The translations under genes were made by a program, and so were the position numbers. DNA of 21,695 nt from Basidiobolus ranarum. Lineage: Eukaryota > Basidiobolomycota > Basidiobolomycetes > Basidiobolales. A model generated the notes under the pieces. That model was not told where the DNA came from. It searched no databases and saw nothing but the letters and a program-made list of their open reading frames with translations. Positions 9,705 to 19,700 of this stretch are shown here, one piece after another. Every line of letters starts with the position of its first letter. The first letter of the stretch is position 1. The stretch covers positions 1 to 21,695 of the forward strand of contig JASJQH010000198.1 of NCBI GenBank assembly GCA_040143965.1, in the 5' to 3' direction.

Positions 9705-10657
9705 CTACTCACTAGTGAGCACAGGATGTCGTCTCAATACTGTTCTTGTCACCAGAGCGAAATAATCTTGGGAACCGAGAAGGAACAGTGACAGGAACGA
9801 GGAAAGAGGTGGCGTCTAAGAACAAATCTGACTGGAGTATGCGAGTCGGGAGAGATATCACTACTTCGATGAGTGCTAGTTCATATTTAAATGACTTTGC
9901 TCACATAATTGATAATCACCATTCCATTGTTAATCAAGCAGTTCATTTATTTCCCCGAGAAATCGCACCTAGACACGCATTGGCGATCTATTGAGTAATT
10001 CACCGGGAATCGTCACCTCAGAAAATCGCACTCCACCAAGATTGTTGGGCACTATGATGAGGGAGGGTCACTGCTAACTATCATCCCCTTCTCTAACAAA
10101 GCCTTTCTATTTTTATCTCATTTGGACTGGAATGAGTTACGGAGACGCGCTGTGATATTCCCCATTGATTGATTGTCCCATAATGCTGGGTACAGAAGCA
10201 ACAATAGACTCTATTCTTGTACACTTGGATTCCATTCCATTGAATAAGCTGATCAAATATGGAAGGATGATTATATTCGAGGATCTATTTTGTACAATAC
10301 GATTTGATCAAGGTTTAGAGCGTACGCTTTGCTCAGTAAAAACATATTCTACAACACGTGAAGACTTGGTAAGGGGTGGGGAGTTAATCCTCTTTCTTCA
10401 AATTTGAGTTTATTTATTATGGCAATTCAAGCTCTAATGATTAAATTTACCATTGAATAAATACCATCTATCTACATTAAATAAAGAAAGGAAATGATAT
10501 CTATATTCGCCAAGTGGGACATACCTAGCTGAACATGTTTATACCATTGTATATGGTCTTTAATCCCATTTAGGGATGGTAGAAAAGATAAAGATAGTAT
10601 AGAAATAATTCCACGGATGACCTTTTAATGATTGAATAGTTTCACTTTTCATGTCGA
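9705..10657. other. spacer, upstream of the Ser-rich gene
   Basis: Expected to hold the promoter and missing first exon of the minus-strand Ser-rich gene, and the 3' end of the SUZ gene. Two plus-strand frames (9746-9994 starting at TTG, and 10165-10407) have no recognisable domain and I do not call them as genes. Confidence 0.4.
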
Positions 10658-11478
10658 TTATTTCTTTAAAATTTGGTTAGAGTTGGTGGTGGAGGAGGAG
10701 GTAAGCGTAGCTGAGTTGTTAGACCCTTTCTCACTACCGAATATTTTCATTCTAGCCGCCTCATATTCTGCTTTTCTTTCTTCAATGGTTTTATTGCGAG
10801 CGTTTGCGGAGTCGTTCGGATCCTTCTTAGGCAATCTATCTTTGTTGGTTCTTCGAAGAATTTTTACCTTGGATGCAATAGAGTAATTGAGTAAATAGGA
10901 GCAAGAAATTAGGAAGGGGGGGGGTAAAAAGGTATGAAGAGTATAGAGGAAGGAAGTCAAGAGAGGCCCCGAATAGGAAATGATCTTTATTGTTGTCAAC
11001 TTCATGAAATATGCTCACTTCCCAAAACTGAGGGGGAGGGAAAAGGTAAAGTGATATCAGAGGTACTTAAAGATTGGAGTAGAGAGAAATAAAACAAAAG
11101 TAATATTTACCGGTTCAACATATCCTGTACGTAAATCATCGTTACGCACAACCTCAATCGGTCCATAAGAATTACTATAGTGAAAGGGAGGTGGAACAAA
11201 CACAAAGATAAGTGATTGAGTTTTCTATGATATCTTCTATTTCTTCGATACTAACGCTTTTTTCCACAACTCATGGTTTATTTTCTCTTCATCTTCCTCG
11301 TTAACTATTGGTTTTGGTTCAAACTAAAGAGTAGGAAAAACTGTTAGTAAAAAAGGACGTATCGCATTGAAATAAAGTAGATGTTTAGTTCACAAAGTTT
11401 ACATTCCTATAGGTTTTATATTATACATACCCCGGCATCCTCAGCTGCCTCCCAGTCATCCCAAGGCTCTTCTGACAT
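10658..11478 (-). CDS. SUZ-domain protein (SZRD1-like), four exons
   Basis: Exons on the minus strand: 11478-11431, 11323-11256, 11174-11111, 10867-10658, totalling 390 nt (129 residues). The start gives MSEEPWDDWEAAEDAG, matching the acidic Trp-rich opening of animal SZRD1 (small SUZ RNA-binding-domain protein). Exon 4 carries the SUZ core: VKILRR followed by KTIEERKAEYEAARMKIFG, whose ERxAEYxxARxxIFG pattern defines the domain. The tail is Ser/Thr/Asn-rich and ends ILKK; I see no separate SUZ-C motif. From family knowledge SUZ domains bind RNA. Donor GTTAGT ending exon 2 was chosen over GTATCG three bases on because only it keeps exon 3 open. Introns are 107, 81 and 243 bp. The last is oddly long and has a possible extra 9-nt exon (separate entry). 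Family call is strong; exon borders 2-3 are moderately sure. Confidence 0.85.
11019..11027 (-). other. possible 9-nt cassette exon inside SUZ-gene intron 3
   Basis: On the minus strand TTTTGGGAA is preceded by a strong pyrimidine tract ending CCCCCTCAG and followed by the donor GTGAGC. Inclusion would add Phe-Trp-Glu in frame between the Pro of exon 3 and VKILRR of exon 4, and would split the 243-bp intron into 83 and 151 bp. No family evidence requires it. Confidence 0.3.
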
Positions 11479-12112
11479 GATAGCAAACTTGAAAGTGCTG
11501 AGGAAAAAAGTATCCTAACCAATTTACCATTCATTAAATTACAATGATCTTGCCATATTAACAAAGAAAAATTCCATTTGACAATTCACTCACTGGATTA
11601 GCAAGGTCGATTGAATTTCGAATGAAATAAGGGGCTCACATGTTAATTATTGGATATAACTCACTCACCAATCGTGTAAATCGATACATTGACGTATACT
11701 TAGATTAGTGGATGCCTATCATTCATTAATATTTCCTGTTGTTTATTATTAAATAAAATGGAAGTGTTCTTTTGTTAAAGAAACTGAGGGACTCGAGGAA
11801 TAAAGTAAAATATCGCTACAAGAAACAGATCGTCAGTGTACTGGAAAGTAGATAAGTGAAGGAAATAAATAAAGATAGTGTGCGTTGGTGGACAAATGGG
11901 ATATGAGAAGAAAGAAATCGAGAATTGGCGAGACCTATACACTACAAGTGTCGAACACACAACCTTTAGCCAAATTACTGGGTTGAACAAACATAACTAT
12001 CTTTTTTTGTAGTTTTTTAGCTCCTAACATATTATAGCTTTAGATGTTTCCAAAATACATGCTTAGAAATCACACAGATATGATGTGTAGATACATAAGC
12101 GCCGATCGTGAC
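11479..12112. other. spacer between SUZ gene and cold-shock gene
   Basis: Both flanking genes are on the minus strand, so this holds the SUZ leader/promoter and the 3' end of the cold-shock gene. A 71-codon minus frame (11775-11990) is rich in Phe/Ser/Tyr without a domain. I see nothing else. Confidence 0.5.
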
Positions 12113-13166
12113 CTAGTATTGGGCACCCTGGTTGGAGTTGTCATAGCCGGAAGGTTGGCTGAACTCACCACTGTAAGGTTGTTGCTGACCATATGATTGC
12201 CCATAACCACCAGGTCCATGGCTAAAAGATTGATTGGCATAGCCGTATCCAGCTCCAGCGAAACCAGCTTGATTGCCAAACGCTTGCTGTCCACCGTATG
12301 ATTGTGGGTATTGGCCGTAGCCACCACCTTGACCTCCATATCCAGATGGTTGGTATTGGCCGTAGCCACCTGGTGCCATTTGACCGTATGCAGCTAAGGA
12401 TTGGGGTTCGTAAAATTAGAATAACGACGATAGAGTAAGCTATCTCCAATACATACCGTGTGAACCGTAACCACCGCCGAATTTATTGTAACTACCTCAG
12501 AAATTAGACGTTAGAATCCTTCGCTTCTAAAATTCTTCAGAAAAAGAACTACAAACCCTCCACCATAACCACCTCTAGAAAAGTTTGGAGCACCTCTGAC
12601 GGCAGCGCCATTGGGTCCCGAAACGTTGGCTGCTTGCATACCTTTAGGCCCTTGCACTAGGTCATACTCCACTTCCTCTCCCTACATCATGAAAGATTTG
12701 TAACGCTACTTTTAGGGCGGTATGTGATATGTGAATCTACCTCAGAAAGACTTTTAAAGCCACCATCGTTGTGGATAGCACTATGATGTACGAATACTAT
12801 AGAAAGAAAAATATGAGAAAAATCCAAGTGACAAAAGGGTGTTGAGGTAGATAGTAGTCTGAGGTTAAATGTAACTTGAATTACGAAAGGTAAACATTTC
12901 ACGAGAGCAACACGACCTCCGTGTGACTCTAAACTATTCCATCAAATACGTATTCGACTCTCTAATTCTAAGGGTATTTACACTCTGTTTTGAGAGGCTT
13001 CATCACCAACTCCCAAAACCAAAGTGGGGAGCTTCATTTGAGGAATAAGTGAATGTCACGTACTTTCCGTATTTCCAGTTTCAGCGGCATCATCAGGGAT
13101 GATGAAACCATAACCCTTCTGGCAGTTGAAGAACTTGACGCGACCAGTTTTACGATCGGAAGACAT
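12113..13166 (-). CDS. cold-shock-domain protein with Gly/Tyr/Gln-rich tail, five exons
   Basis: Minus-strand exons: 13166-13064, 12796-12741, 12681-12557, 12491-12457, 12393-12113, summing to 600 nt (199 residues) with all phases closing. The N-terminal ~70 residues are a full cold-shock domain: GRVKFFNCQKGYGFI with RNP1-like KGYGFI (17-22), RNP2-like IFVHH (35-39), then HNDGGFKSLSEGEEVEYDL and GPKGMQAANVSG. This OB-fold binds single-stranded RNA or DNA. The rest is low complexity: an RG patch (VRG, SRGG) and repeated GGYGQY / GYGGQ units, prion-like and similar in architecture to plant CSD glycine-rich proteins. Expected role is RNA binding in cytosol or nucleus; the specific target is unknown. 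Introns are 267, 59, 65 and 63 bp, the first much longer than the rest. A TATAAAT on the minus strand lies about 165 bp upstream of the start. Confidence 0.93.
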
Positions 13167-13328
13167 TTTCTATATATTTGATACCCAGGGTTGAAAGTTC
13201 ACGGAAAATCACAAAATTCAACAGAAAGATATGATAACGATACACAGCACGAAAGAAAAATTGATATCAAGTTAATACACAAAACAGTACCAAAGTAACC
13301 ATAAAGACATAAAATATACTGACAAGAA

Positions 13329-13335
13329 ATTTATA
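13329..13335 (-). promoter_or_regulatory. candidate TATA box of the cold-shock gene
   Basis: TATAAAT read on the minus strand, about 165 bp before the ATG at 13166. The intervening leader is T-rich on the coding strand. Spacing would allow a leader of roughly 130 nt. In AT-rich DNA such a hexamer is common, so confidence is low. Confidence 0.3.
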
Positions 13336-13559
13336 AAGTCACCAAAATGGAACTAAGTAAAACACAAAAAACAAAATAGAAATACGGAACGAGAGGAAGC
13401 AATATGCACTTGACAATAAGTCAAAAAAGGAGAAATTCCAACCCTTGTTATGATGTTCTCGCTAGTTCGTCACGAAAAAAAGCACCAGAACTCAAGATCA
13501 GCTAAATCATTATATCATGTGAGACTTAATAGATAATGCAAACATGACGATTAGTGGGT

Positions 13560-15540
13560 GTTGGTGATCCCCTTGAAATTCAAGTTGGTCCCGAATCTTA
13601 CTCACTCAATGAGCGTCAAACATTCCTCAGGTGCCGAGCCTTGGCCCAATCATTTCTACTCACTTTCAAGAGGATTGAGACTTGTGTTGCAGAGCACCGC
13701 GCCATTGGACCATAAATGGCGGCTTTCCACAACTCCGGATGATAATGCAAGTGAGCCACACTGCGTTGCTGTGAATATCGCTGTTGCCAGCATTGCGATA
13801 TTTTAAGGGCATCGTGTGGATCAGTTGACATCGGTGATGATGCCTTGTGACGAGCGTTAATGGAAATAGAATCCATAATAGAAATAGAATTCCAAGCTAC
13901 TTCAGTGGATGCTTGAGATGTGGCACATAATCGAAACTCTTTCTACAAATCAGCTGCCACGTACGCGGCAATCAGACTACTGATCATCCAGCTGGAATTG
14001 TGTCATATACAGACTTTAACACTCCATATATTTGCCTAATTGGGAATGGCAAATGAAACTACAGGGCAACGAGATCATCAGTGAGGCCTATGCAGTCCGT
14101 AGGCGATGTGTAGGCATTTCCTAGACTAATGGGTGGATACTCCCGAACACTGATCCCAGGGCCAATTTGGATGGCACAGCCGGCATATCTTAATTTGAAT
14201 AAATTTTCCGATGCCGCCAAAAATCAGATTGTTGGGACAAAGCATCGCTTAACAAGAACAAAGCGACCAGAATGAATCTCTCGCACCGTGATTGACTTGG
14301 GTATTATCTTAGGCTCGAGTCAGATCTTAATGGTGGGTGCTCACGTGCCTGTCGAGAACTGGATGGATCCATGGAGGGTTCAGTTGGGAGCCAGGTTAAC
14401 TTTAAGCTTCCGTGCAATACGGGGGAATCAATAAACATGATATGTCGAGTTCAATGTGCCACACGAATCCTACAGTTTTGATCTGTACTTCCAAGGGCTG
14501 AGTAAAGCTTGAGCAGCATAAGGACACCGATTAAAAGCATGGTGCTATACGTTTTGGTCAGAGGGTTCTTCCAGGCCCTGAGCTTCTGAGGTGAAACATC
14601 CAATTAGAGTAAAGGATCCAGGTGGCCCACATACTCAAAGTTTATTTCATTGCAAGTGAGCACAAGCATATTCCACCTAGATTTTTAGTATCGGTAATAC
14701 GATCGTTTAGTTCAAGGATCTTGATGGGGTGTATTTGAAGGGCATCAAGTTAGAGTAATGTCCCTGATCTTATGAGAGGTAAGGGTTCATCCATGTTGCG
14801 CTGGCTCTCCAAGGGTAGTTGATTGGGTTCCGATATGTATGTTTCGTCAAGCGTACACACCGCCTTCCACCAAGATTTTATCCAGATAGTCAGGGTGACT
14901 GTAATCGAATGATTTGATGTAGAACAAGGATGAATGGCTTCAAGATTCTTGCAGCTGCATTGTTGCCATAATGGGTGATCTTCAACATAGCCACAGATAA
15001 TATATAGGGGTGTAAGAGCCATAACAAACTGGTATGAGTCTTAAAGAGTTACTCTGGTAAAGTGGAATCAATAATTTTACGCAAATTTCACGGGGGAAGC
15101 TATCCATCGTGGTTTGGCATTCCTTTACTAAGAATACAAATCCTGGACAGCAACATGGCTTGGATTTGTAGCTGAAGTGAGGTCAAGAGTGGACTTAGGG
15201 CTAAGCCGAGTTCATTTCAACCGAGTTATCGAATTTGATTCTGTGATCAAATATCTATTGTGTAACACTTCAAGTGTTCCAACTGATTACGTTCGTAGAT
15301 TATCTAAACAGCATAACTGCGTTCTAGGCGATGCAGTAATAAGCAGTGGTCTACCATTTCAGAGCCTAGCCAAGATGATTAGCTATGGTGCTTGTGGTGT
15401 AAAAATCAGGGTATGTTGCAGTTCTAATACAGTGGATGGTAGTAAGGGGCAAGTTGCAGTAGTAGGAAATACGTTCAAGATGATAGGCGTGTGCATCAGA
15501 GACAGATTTATGACCTCAATTACTCAAAACGCATGACCAT
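13560..15540. other. GC-richer block with broken reading frames, possible decayed gene or element
   Basis: The base composition is visibly less AT-rich than in the spacers around it. No frame begins with a credible ATG and carries a domain. Coding-like but interrupted runs occur on the minus strand: about 15022-14750, about 14570-14480 (hydrophobic, STMLLIGVLMLLKLYSALG), and about 14330-14100 (RYAGCAIQIGPGISV, stops before and within). A 135-codon open run on plus (15132-15536) has no ATG in the right place and no domain. The pattern suits an old pseudogene or degraded insertion, but I could not identify a family. No long terminal repeats, terminal inverted repeats or target duplications were seen by eye. 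Confidence 0.3.
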
Positions 15541-16732
15541 CTCTTTTGGTAGTAAAATCCGATATTTGGCTTAGTTGCCAACAAATCCTCAAAATCTCCT
15601 AATCCATCACAATAATATACTATCAAAGATTTTAATTAATACTGCTTTTCATTTTTGTCTTTGCGTCACGCATGTCTAACCATAACCCAATCCTTGTCTA
15701 GTAATGAATTCCTTTGATCACTCTGTAAATCAACACTGATTGTCTGTGACAACCATCGCGATCTCGAGCTAGTTGGTCTAACTGAGGATTACTAACGTTG
15801 GGAGAGAATACTAGAATTTTATTTGATTGTACAGTACAGAATTTCCTAAAGCCTGGAGGATATGAAATATTCATTGAGAACATACGATTCAGTAACCAAG
15901 CGCCATCCTATTCTTCACTACACCTGTAGTTTACCGAGAAAGAATGTAAAGTCAATGCTGTTGACTTACAGTAGGTATTTCCTTGACTGGTTACCATTAT
16001 TGACTTTACACTGGCTAGAGAGGAGCCGGTATGATGTAAACACAATGTAAGATATAGCGATTTCTAGACCGTTTGCCGCACACTAGGGTATAATCCTAAT
16101 TTTCTACTTCTTTCGAGGATTGATAGAGATCAGGAAACAGTGTACCGTTAGAATGTGAATCAAGCTAGATCCAGCCTTTCATTAAATCAGGCGAGCTCGT
16201 TAATGTAGATGATTTTAATATCCAAACAGTTATAAATAGGCTTCACCGACGTTGGTTTTCAGTGATCGGTGGCGAGCCTTATTTCGTTTTGCGTCGAATG
16301 GTAGTGCTATTTTTAAGCCTAAAGCTCAACCAAAAGATTGTCTATTAAAAGATAGCTAATGACATCAAAGGCGTGATTACACTGCAAGATATACTTGCAG
16401 CCAAGGAGTTGGAGAATGTAAGAGATAATCAATACTGTGCTTAAATTTATATGCTCACAGGAATAAATGTGACTATTTTCTTAAAGCAAGTCACTTCAAT
16501 TGGCTGGTAGTTATTCATTGGATAGAGAATTTCCAACCATTCATAAAACACATTATGAGTACACATTGAAACCCCTTACTTTTTATTTGTATTCTTTTAT
16601 GTCGTTGTGTTATTCTACTACTTTTTAAACTATATTCAATCGTTTATGAGTTTGGACGTGTCGTAACGAATTACTTTCGTTAACAGCCTCACTTTGTAAT
16701 AGTTTTCAGATAAATATATTTCATACTATTAA
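15541..16732. other. spacer upstream of SEC16 with coding-like fragments
   Basis: No complete gene could be built. Near 16365-16416 the plus strand reads KGVITLQDILAAKELEN before a GTAAGA donor, and near 16466-16510 it reads INVTIFLKQVTSIGW before TAG; the simple splice between them is out of frame. The last 200 bp are AT-rich and should contain the SEC16 promoter and leader. No firm TATA box is assigned. Confidence 0.35.
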
Positions 16733-19700
16733 ATGTCAACTAGTGACAAACGACTCAACTCCAAGGGTGAGGTAGAAGAAGGCCCAATCCCCTTCTTTGG
16801 AAATGCAAGTGGTGATGCTGACTTATTTGGCTCTTTAATACGCAACCAAGCATCCTCTCGACCTGATGACTGGCAAGTTCACTCATCCAATGATAGAAAA
16901 TGCATTGCACCTCATGATTATTCCATCGTTGCAAATGCCCAACTGTCTCCTGTTAAGTCTTTTTCTTCGCATCATCCTACTACAGGGTATTCTAAAACTA
17001 CCGAGCTTTCCACAACCCTGAGCTCTAGAAGTGTTGGCTCTTATCTTAATGACCCAGCCTATAGCCACCAAAACCAGAGAAATCAAGTGCCAACACAATT
17101 GTCCAATACTCAGCATTCTACTTCTAAAATTTCTGAACAGTACTCTCAGGCTGGCTATCAGCAACGTACAGAGCATCCTGCCATCAATAATACCTATCCA
17201 CAACAGCCTGAATATCCAAATGATTACGACATTTACCAACAATCTGCTGAAAAAGCAAATAGGTCACACAATAGTTACCACAAGCAACTTTACCCGCAGG
17301 AGAACATAGAGCAAGATATGTCTGTTGTAAGTTACTATAATGATGGTAATAATTCACAGAATCCCAATCGTGTTGATTTCAATGTGCAATATCACCATCA
17401 AGAATTCACAGAAGAGAATAATTATGATAACACTCTGGGTTATAACTATAATTCCTTTCAGTACGACTCAGCCTCTGCAGATTATTACCAACAATATAGC
17501 CACAATCCCCAGCATGATGAAGGATATAATCAACTTGTAGAGCAGAACATGTCTTCTGCCTTCTATTCTAGCAATGCACACACTCAACCGATTCTATCTA
17601 GCGAGGGTACCTCAATCTCTCCAAGGAAAACGGAAATCAATTCTTGTAGCAACAACAAAGATCAACACACGTATAAAGATCCTGCGGCTTTCTTTGAATT
17701 GTTTCCGGTGAACCAAGGTCACACAAGTACCTGTTCGCTCAACCAGCCATACAATTCGTTACAAAATCAAACCCCGCCTGATAGTCCTGCTGTTGCGTTG
17801 ATCAGTTCAAGTGAAGAGCTCACAAGCGTTGAACTTGACACCCAAAAGTGCCAACTCAATACTCAAAACCTACACACTTTTGGTTCAAAAACCCATCTAA
17901 TGAAAACAAATGAGCATCAGGAACGACTAGGTTCTGATGATGAGATTATAATATATAAAGATCATTCAGATATGTATGAGACCGCCGAAAAGTGTGAGGT
18001 CAAGCAAAGAGTTCATGATAGCTCCAAGGAGGAAGGTAGCGAATCTCCGTTCACAAAGTCCTTTGAGAAAATTGAAAAGAAGGATCTTTTTGAGCAGACA
18101 GAGGACATCGACATCAGCGATCCATCTTTGTTCGATACTGCTGCCGGTATGTTAAGCAGTTTTGTTGGAGCTTCTCGTGTAAGTGCTAAACCGAAGTATC
18201 CTAAATCACACCATGATCAGCAGAGAATATTCGGTCTAGGCGAATCAATAACAGAAAATCAAGAAGATCTAGATGACTTAGTTTTGGGTTTAGCTCTTAA
18301 CTCTCAGGATACCGCCTCAAACGAGAAAAGAAACGCATCGGAAAATGACTCTCCATTCGGCTATGACATTATAGTTGGAGATGAAGAAATTAGTCCCAAT
18401 ATCACCTCTTTACCGTCAGATATCAGTGAATCGACTCCTGTATCAGCTGAAGGAAGCGTAATACAGCTGGCTAGCGATGACATGATGGAAGCCAGATCTG
18501 ATACTTATTCGGATTTTGAGCTTAAGCCTAAATCTCTGGAAAACTCTTCCGCAGAATTTTCGCCACTTTCTGCAGAGCACAATTTCATGACCGATATTGA
18601 GACCATCAATCATCCATCTGATATTGATAACTCGAATGCCAACGTCAATAGAAACAACTCCCAACAAAGGAACAGGGCAGTATGTACAGAAGTCGACGGC
18701 GAGGAATACCTTTATCTTCCTAAACAAAGCCTCGTCGACGATCATGACCACCTTTGTGAAAGTAGTCAGCAATGGTCGACAGAAGCTATATCCCATGATT
18801 CTCAGTTATCTTATGTTGCTTTAAAGTCTAGAATTAAAATGGAGGAAGATACCGAAAATAAAACCAACCAAGGGAATAATACTACGTCAAACCATTGTGA
18901 ACAGAACTATGGAGACTACATCGACGATGATGATGCCTATTGTGATAACTATTGTTATGAATCACAGTATAATGAGCAAAGGAAGACGGCGACGTTTGAG
19001 ATTAGTCAAACACTGGAATCGTACTCTTCAAAAATAGGTAAGGAGGTAATTGCAGGACAGGATTTTAAACACGCGACTCAAGAGTTACTTCAAAATGGTA
19101 ACGACTTCGCTACTAACAACAACTATGGTACAAGAGAGTCTAATGTATCCACCACAGCTGATCCTGGGAATAGTATTGCGAAGCCCTACACGGAACAAAT
19201 ACCTAGCTGCGGAGCTGAATATCCTCTGCATTCGTATGGAAACACTTTTGACCATTATCAAAGTGATTCAGAACGTGATAGGGGAAAAAATCAATATCAA
19301 GAAGCGCGGGAGTATCATTTTGTAGATAACTCACAACCAACCGTCCCGGACATATCAAGTGAGCTGCTAATTGAAGGAACCCAGGCTCTGGACCAAAGCC
19401 CATGGGAAGAAGTGCAGAACTATTATAGAGGAGATAGTTACACAAATACTGTAAGCTATTATCAGCAGTATAGTGAGAGTAATGCTGCCTTTTCTCAAAA
19501 CGAAATTCAAAATCCCTCTCATTCTAAAGTAAGGAGTAAGCAGGACGAGCAGATATACGACCCCAATCAAGGCTACTACGATCAACACATATATCCATAT
19601 CATGCTGCAAGTGATAGAGTCAAACTAGGTAGTGATATTCAACGCCTACCAGAACAACGCCAGGTACAAGCTGGGGCCTCTACCACCCAACACGCTTACG

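Noticed and set aside
9746-10407. Two plus-strand frames suggesting a gene between the Ser-rich and SUZ genes
   Set aside because: The first starts at TTG, neither shows a domain, and composition does not look coding. The region is better explained as promoter and missing exon of the minus-strand gene.
11018-11019. Reading intron 3 of the SUZ gene as a long N-terminal extension of the SUZ exon (the continuous frame from 11005)
   Set aside because: That extension is hydrophobic and unlike the family, while the spliced upstream exons give the conserved acidic Trp-rich start.
12070-12449. Alternative minus frames over the last cold-shock exon, including a repetitive Asn/His-rich one
   Set aside because: The Gly/Tyr/Gln frame is the one that continues the spliced cold-shock domain in phase.
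15177-15536. 119-codon plus-strand frame
   Set aside because: It opens at GTG, which is not credible in a nuclear fungal gene. The wider open run has no usable ATG and no recognised domain.
16883-19603. Several overlapping frames on both strands inside SEC16
   Set aside because: They are shadows of the low-complexity Sec16 reading frame.
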